Assembly: GCA_023434535.1 (NCBI GenBank)
Contig: JAEYSR010000066.1
Span: 1 to 9,507 of the forward strand
Reading direction: 5' to 3'
DNA: 9,507 nt
From: Actinomycetes bacterium
GTDB taxonomy: Bacteria > Actinomycetota > Acidimicrobiia > Acidimicrobiales > Microtrichaceae
Of the stretch, positions 6,014-9,507 are shown piece by piece. The notes beneath the pieces were generated by a model. That model was not told the origin of the DNA, ran no database searches, and saw only the letters and a program-made list of their open reading frames with translations. Each line of letters begins with the position of its first letter. The stretch's first letter is position 1. The position numbers and the translations under genes are program-made.

Positions 6014-6820
6014 ATGCATCGAGGTCGATCGGTCGGGTCCCGCCTGGCCGCCGTCGCACTGACCACCCTCGCCCTGACCACCCTGGCGCTGCTCACCGCG
6101 GCGGCGTGCTCGTCGGACGACGGATCGGACGAGGCCGACCGCTCCACGACCTCGGCCGACTCCGCGAGCGCGACCACGGCGCCCGGCGGTGATGCGGATG
6201 CCGCCGGCACCGGTCCCGACCGCAGCGGCGACACGATCGTCGACGACGCGACGCTGCGCATCCCCGGCGAGGACGGCGCGGCGCTCGTCTACGAGATCCG
6301 CAACCTGCGCATCACCGGGGCGACCGACCAGTCGGACTGCCCGGGCGGCACGCCGGTCAACACCCAGCGCCTGGCCGCCGAGATCACCGCCTACCAGGTC
6401 GTCGCCGAGACGCCGGACGCCAACGTGACCCCGAACGACGTGCGCCCGCCGCTGCCCGACGTGTCCATGCTCCCCGAGATCGTGCTGGTCGGCGTCGGCG
6501 AGAACTCGACCGCGACCGACGGCTGGTTCGTCGCCATGAACGGCCAGACCGGCCTGGTGACGTCGGCCCCCAACACGCTGCTGCGCCCTGCGCCGCCCGC
6601 CGGGACCACCTCACCCACGTGCGCGATCGTCGGATGGGAGGCGACCGACGCGGCCGAGCCGCTGAACTCCACCGAACTCGAGGTCACGAGCAACGCGTTC
6701 GCCCCCAAGGACCTCGATCCCGAGAAGTACCAGGTGCGGGTCGGCCGCGGTGCGGACTACGCCTACTGCTGGCCTCTGGCCGACCTGTCGGCCAGCACCG
6801 AGCTCGGTCAGTGCCGCTGA
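6014..6820 (+). CDS. Putative lipoprotein of unknown function
   Basis: This 268-residue protein is exported: a basic n-region (MHRGRSVGSR) is followed by a hydrophobic core (11-31) and TAAAC, with Cys32 the likely lipidation site. Residues 33-72 are an Asp/Ser/Thr-rich linker. The mature domain (about 74-268) is acidic and probably mostly beta, with four Cys (109, 203, 252, 267) that could make two disulfides outside the membrane. The first strands (TLRIPGEDGAALVYEIRNLRI) and the end (DYAYCWPLADLSA) show no catalytic motif I know. The ATG is set by GAGAGGA seven bases upstream. It follows the SNF2 gene by 52 bases but has its own -10 box, so it is probably a separate unit. I do not recognise the family; a cell-envelope binding or structural role is a guess only. 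Confidence 0.85.
   Translation: MHRGRSVGSRLAAVALTTLALTTLALLTAAACSSDDGSDEADRSTTSADSASATTAPGGDADAAGTGPDRSGDTIVDDATLRIPGEDGAALVYEIRNLRITGATDQSDCPGGTPVNTQRLAAEITAYQVVAETPDANVTPNDVRPPLPDVSMLPEIVLVGVGENSTATDGWFVAMNGQTGLVTSAPNTLLRPAPPAGTTSPTCAIVGWEATDAAEPLNSTELEVTSNAFAPKDLDPEKYQVRVGRGADYAYCWPLADLSASTELGQCR
6059..6088 (+). repeat. 15-bp tandem duplication inside the signal peptide
   Basis: CTGACCACCCTCGCC (6059-6073) is repeated at once as CTGACCACCCTGGCG (6074-6088), matching at 13 of 15 positions. It encodes LTTLA twice, lengthening the hydrophobic core of the signal peptide in frame. Confidence 0.7.
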
Positions 6821-6841
6821 CCTGACCCGGCGTCCGCCGAC

Positions 6842-6884
6842 CTCGGGTCATCACGCGTCGATGCGGCGCGCCTGATGACCCGAG
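6842..6884. terminator. Bidirectional terminator with a perfect 12-bp stem
   Basis: CTCGGGTCATCA (6842-6853) and TGATGACCCGAG (6873-6884) are exact reverse complements with a 19-base loop. The element lies 22 bases after the lipoprotein stop and 32 bases beyond the end of the converging regulator gene. It lacks a T tract on either side. A smaller stem, CGGGC (6887-6891) with GCCCG (6895-6899), adjoins it. Position between two convergent stops makes termination the best explanation. Confidence 0.7.
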
Positions 6885-6915
6885 AGCGGGCGGGGCCCGT
6901 CCGCCGGGCGAGCCG

Positions 6916-9507
6916 TCAGGGGACGACCGGGATGCGGGCGAGGGCCAGAGGGGCTTCGAACGCCGCCGCCGACTCACGCGCCGCCAGCAGGTGGTGCGCG
7001 GCGGCGTCCCGGTCGCCGAGCAGGAGGTGGAGGCGACCGAGCTGCGCATCGACCGGACCCCAGTAGGCGCCGCCGCCGGCGAAGCAGTTGAGCACCACCT
7101 GCCGGTCCGAGTGCGGGGCGAGGAGCTCGAGCAGGGCGAGCGCGCCGACCTCGTCACCGATCGCCGCGGCCACATCCGCGAGGACGGCCAGGCAGAGCAG
7201 CCGGTTCGTGTCGTCAGGGACACCCGCGAACCCCGAGTCGGCGAACCAGCGGTACTCGTCCTCGGCGCGACCGACGTCGCCGGACTCCGCGGCGCACAGC
7301 GCGAGGACCGCCCGGTAGGTCGGGATGTGGGGGTTGGTGACCGCCGCTGCGGCGAGGAGGTCGACCACCTCGCCGGCCCGACCCTGGAACAGCCTCACGT
7401 CGACCAGGTTCACCCCCAGGCACGCCGTCGCCTCGGGGTGATCGGCCTGCAGGGACACCGCCTCGAAGGCCAACGCCTCCGCCTCGTCCAGCCGACCGTC
7501 GATGATGGCGTCCAACCCCTGCCAGGTGCGCACGACCCACTGCCAATACGGGTGGCCCGACGCCGTGACCGCCTCGTCGGCAGCGGCCAACGCGGCCCGC
7601 GCCAGCGGGCGGTCACCGACGAGGAGGGCGTCCTCGTGGCGTGACATCAGTGCGGCCACGGTGACGTCGTGGGTGCGGTGGCGGGGGTCGATCCGCAGCA
7701 CCTCGTCGGCCTCCGAGAGCCGCAGCTCGGCGTGCTCCGGGCCGTGGTGGGCCAAGCGGTGGCCGACCAGGGCCCGACCGAGCAGATCGGGGCGGCCCAG
7801 CGCACGAGCCCGGACCAGCGCCTCGTCGGCCAGATCGCGACGTTCGTCGTCGCTGTCCGTCAGCAGCAGGGCCAGCGCGAGCTCGAGCTGCAGCGGGATG
7901 CGGAGGTCGTCGTCGTCCGGACCCAGCGCGTCGAGCGCCGAGCGAAGCAGCTCGGACCGGTCCGAGTCGGCCAGCTCGTCGGACACACCGCGGGCGCCGC
8001 CGCCCACCAGACCGAGCGAGGCCCTCGCCGCATGGCGCGGCAGACCCAGGGTGCGAGCCGACTCGAGCGCCTCGTCCAGCACCTCCCTCGCCCGGGCGCG
8101 GTCGCCCAGCCCGCGCACGGCGGCACCGAGGCCGACCAGTGCGTCGACCCGCTCCGGGCCCGGATCGGGTCGACGGGCGAGGACGTCGGCGAACCACTGG
8201 GACGCGGACGTCCATGCCGTGGCGGCGAGAGCCTCGTCCCCGGCTGCGACCAGGGCGGGCACTGCGCGCTCGTCCGCCCGCGGACCGGCGAGCGCGAGGT
8301 GCTCGGCGACCTCTGCCGCCGATGCATCGGGCCTCAGCGACACCACAGCGTCTGCTGCCGACAGGTGGAGGTGGTTCGCCACGGCACGGGGCAGGGACTC
8401 CTGGACCGCCGTGCGGGTCAGAGCATGGGCGAAGCCCACGTCCGCCCCGGTGCCGTCGGGCTCGACGAGCAGGCCGGCGGCCAGCAGCGTGGCGACATCG
8501 GCCACGACCTCGCCCGTCGGCCGGCCGACGGTCGCTGCGATGAGGTCCACGTCGGTCTGGGCCCCCAGGACGGCGGCCGCCGCCAGGACCTCGGCCGGCC
8601 CGGGATCGAGAGCGGCCACACGGTGGTCGATCCAGGACCTCAGCGAGGCGGGCAGCGCGTCGGGATCGAGCACCCCGTCGGCGCTCGACCGGATCAGCTC
8701 GCGGAGGAAGTATGGGTTGCCGCCGGTCCGCTCCGTGACCCGCGCTCCCATGGCCTCGGCGTCGGCCACACCGGTGCGCGTCAGGAGGTCCCGGACGGCG
8801 TCGACGTCGAGCCCGCCGAGCTGCAGGGTCCGCATCGGGACGGTCCGCGCCGCGGCCTCGAGCACCTCGGCGGCGGCACCGTCGCGACCGCGCGACGTGA
8901 TCACGACCAGGAGCGGGAGGTCCGCGACGGCAGCGATCGCATGCGTGAGGAGGGCGGCGGTGTCGTCGTTGGCCCAGTGGAGGTCGTCGACGACCCAGAC
9001 CGACGGACCGTCGACCAGCGAACGGAGCTGCTCGGTCAGCTTCGTGAAGAGGTCGGTGCCGTCGCCCGGTTCGATCAGCGGTCCGAGGCCCGACGGCAGG
9101 GCCCGGTCGAGCGCCTCCACGACGGGCTCGAAGCTGACGCGGCGGTCGGCGCTGCACCGACCCCACAGCACCACGCCCTCGTCCACGAACCCCGTGGCCT
9201 CCAGCGCCAGCCTGGTCTTGCCGGCTCCCGGCTCGCCGATCAGGAGGGCCGACCGCGCCACCGCTCCGAGCCGCGCCTCGTCGAACGCCGCGCGCAGCTC
9301 GGCCAGCTCGGCGTCACGGCCCACGAGGGGGCCGTGCGCGTTGTCCGCGACGATGGGCACCGACCGGCGCGGCCGCTCGTCCGCGACCGCTCGACGCACC
9401 GTGGCGAACAGGGTCGTCGTCTCCGGCTCCGGTTGCACGCCGAGGTCGCGGTCCAGGCGGCGCACGAACGCATCCGCCTCTGCAGCCGCCGCCGTGGGAT
9501 CGCCGAG
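6916..9507 (-). CDS. BTAD/AAA-ATPase transcriptional regulator (SARP/AfsR-like), N-terminus beyond the right edge
   Basis: The frame enters from the right edge with no start needed in the window; 863 residues are visible. The first 35 or so (GDPTAAAEADAFVRRLDRDLGVQ is the core, here split as GDPTAAAEAD and RRLDRDLGVQPEPET) match the end of a bacterial transcriptional activator domain. A winged-helix DNA-binding domain is therefore expected just outside. An AAA/STAND-type ATPase follows: Walker A GEPGAGKT (visible residues 91-98, bases 9214-9237), Walker B WVVDDLHWAND (about 171-181) and TGGNPYFLREL. From about residue 400 to the end the protein is Ala/Leu-rich helical, TPR-like, and there is no LuxR-type HTH at the C-terminus. 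Family members use nucleotide binding to gate transcription activation. The target is unknown, and the adjacent lipoprotein gene converges rather than shares a promoter. The internal GTG at 9465 is not a credible start because the BTAD signature continues upstream of it. Confidence 0.88.
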   Translation of the reverse strand, partial: LGDPTAAAAEADAFVRRLDRDLGVQPEPETTTLFATVRRAVADERPRRSVPIVADNAHGPLVGRDAELAELRAAFDEARLGAVARSALLIGEPGAGKTRLALEATGFVDEGVVLWGRCSADRRVSFEPVVEALDRALPSGLGPLIEPGDGTDLFTKLTEQLRSLVDGPSVWVVDDLHWANDDTAALLTHAIAAVADLPLLVVITSRGRDGAAAEVLEAAARTVPMRTLQLGGLDVDAVRDLLTRTGVADAEAMGARVTERTGGNPYFLRELIRSSADGVLDPDALPASLRSWIDHRVAALDPGPAEVLAAAAVLGAQTDVDLIAATVGRPTGEVVADVATLLAAGLLVEPDGTGADVGFAHALTRTAVQESLPRAVANHLHLSAADAVVSLRPDASAAEVAEHLALAGPRADERAVPALVAAGDEALAATAWTSASQWFADVLARRPDPGPERVDALVGLGAAVRGLGDRARAREVLDEALESARTLGLPRHAARASLGLVGGGARGVSDELADSDRSELLRSALDALGPDDDDLRIPLQLELALALLLTDSDDERRDLADEALVRARALGRPDLLGRALVGHRLAHHGPEHAELRLSEADEVLRIDPRHRTHDVTVAALMSRHEDALLVGDRPLARAALAAADEAVTASGHPYWQWVVRTWQGLDAIIDGRLDEAEALAFEAVSLQADHPEATACLGVNLVDVRLFQGRAGEVVDLLAAAAVTNPHIPTYRAVLALCAAESGDVGRAEDEYRWFADSGFAGVPDDTNRLLCLAVLADVAAAIGDEVGALALLELLAPHSDRQVVLNCFAGGGAYWGPVDAQLGRLHLLLGDRDAAAHHLLAARESAAAFEAPLALARIPVVP

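Noticed and set aside
4267..6261. Long minus-strand open frame (664 codons) opposite the SNF2 ATPase and lipoprotein start
   Set aside because: It mirrors the codon bias of the SNF2 gene, has no recognisable domain, and its start lies inside the lipoprotein gene.
6865..6872. GGCGCGCC palindrome in the terminator loop as a regulatory site
   Set aside because: An 8-base GC palindrome is expected by chance in such GC-rich DNA and sits in the loop of a stronger stem.
7613..9166. Minus-strand open frame (517 codons) within the regulator gene
   Set aside because: It is a frame-shifted reading of the BTAD-AAA regulator and is extremely Arg/Gly-rich; the main frame carries the Walker motifs.
1..9507. 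tRNA, rRNA, CRISPR array, insertion sequence or attachment site
   Set aside because: No cloverleaf or conserved rRNA segment, no regularly spaced repeats with spacers, and no transposase, integrase or terminal inverted repeats were seen on either strand.

Overview
The window is very GC-rich, tightly packed and free of mobile elements, RNA genes and CRISPR arrays. High third-position GC, Thr/Pro-rich linkers behind lipoprotein signals, a BTAD-type AAA regulator, an Excalibur-tailed nuclease and starts with no Shine-Dalgarno sequence just behind a TANNNT box all point to a high-GC Actinomycetota. An Acidimicrobiia-like lineage is my guess; no marker gene here settles it.

Left part (1-1872). 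A minus-strand gene of unknown function runs off the left edge (1..332). Upstream of it, also on the minus strand, is a secreted lipoprotein nuclease: a SNase/thermonuclease domain with a C-terminal Excalibur Ca-binding motif (388..1167). A roughly 200-bp divergent spacer separates it from a plus-strand DoxX-like four-helix membrane protein (1369..1872), whose N-terminus carries an 18-bp tandem repeat.

Middle part (1873-5961). Two stacked hairpins close the convergent junction between the DoxX-like gene and a minus-strand maltose/galactoside-type O-acetyltransferase (1931..2527). That gene diverges, across a 77-bp spacer with a strong 25-bp dyad, from a 1118-residue SWIM-zinc-finger SNF2/RapA-type ATPase (2605..5961).

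Right part (5962-9507). A lipoprotein of unknown function with four Cys in the mature part (6014..6820) has its own TAGGGT promoter and a leader with a ribosome binding site. It converges, across a perfect 12-bp stem terminator, on a large minus-strand regulator (6916..9507) that enters from the right edge: the tail of a BTAD domain, an AAA/STAND ATPase and a TPR-like helical C-terminus.

How they fit together. Each gene seems to be its own transcription unit, and I see no operon and no obvious shared pathway. Two products are exported nuclease or lipoprotein functions, one is a membrane protein, one is a small-molecule acetyltransferase and one is a DNA/nucleoprotein-remodelling ATPase. I found no convincing undescribed multi-gene system. 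The most informative signals are the leaderless promoter geometry, the dyads in the divergent spacers and the SWIM-SNF2 protein with its large uncharacterised middle region.
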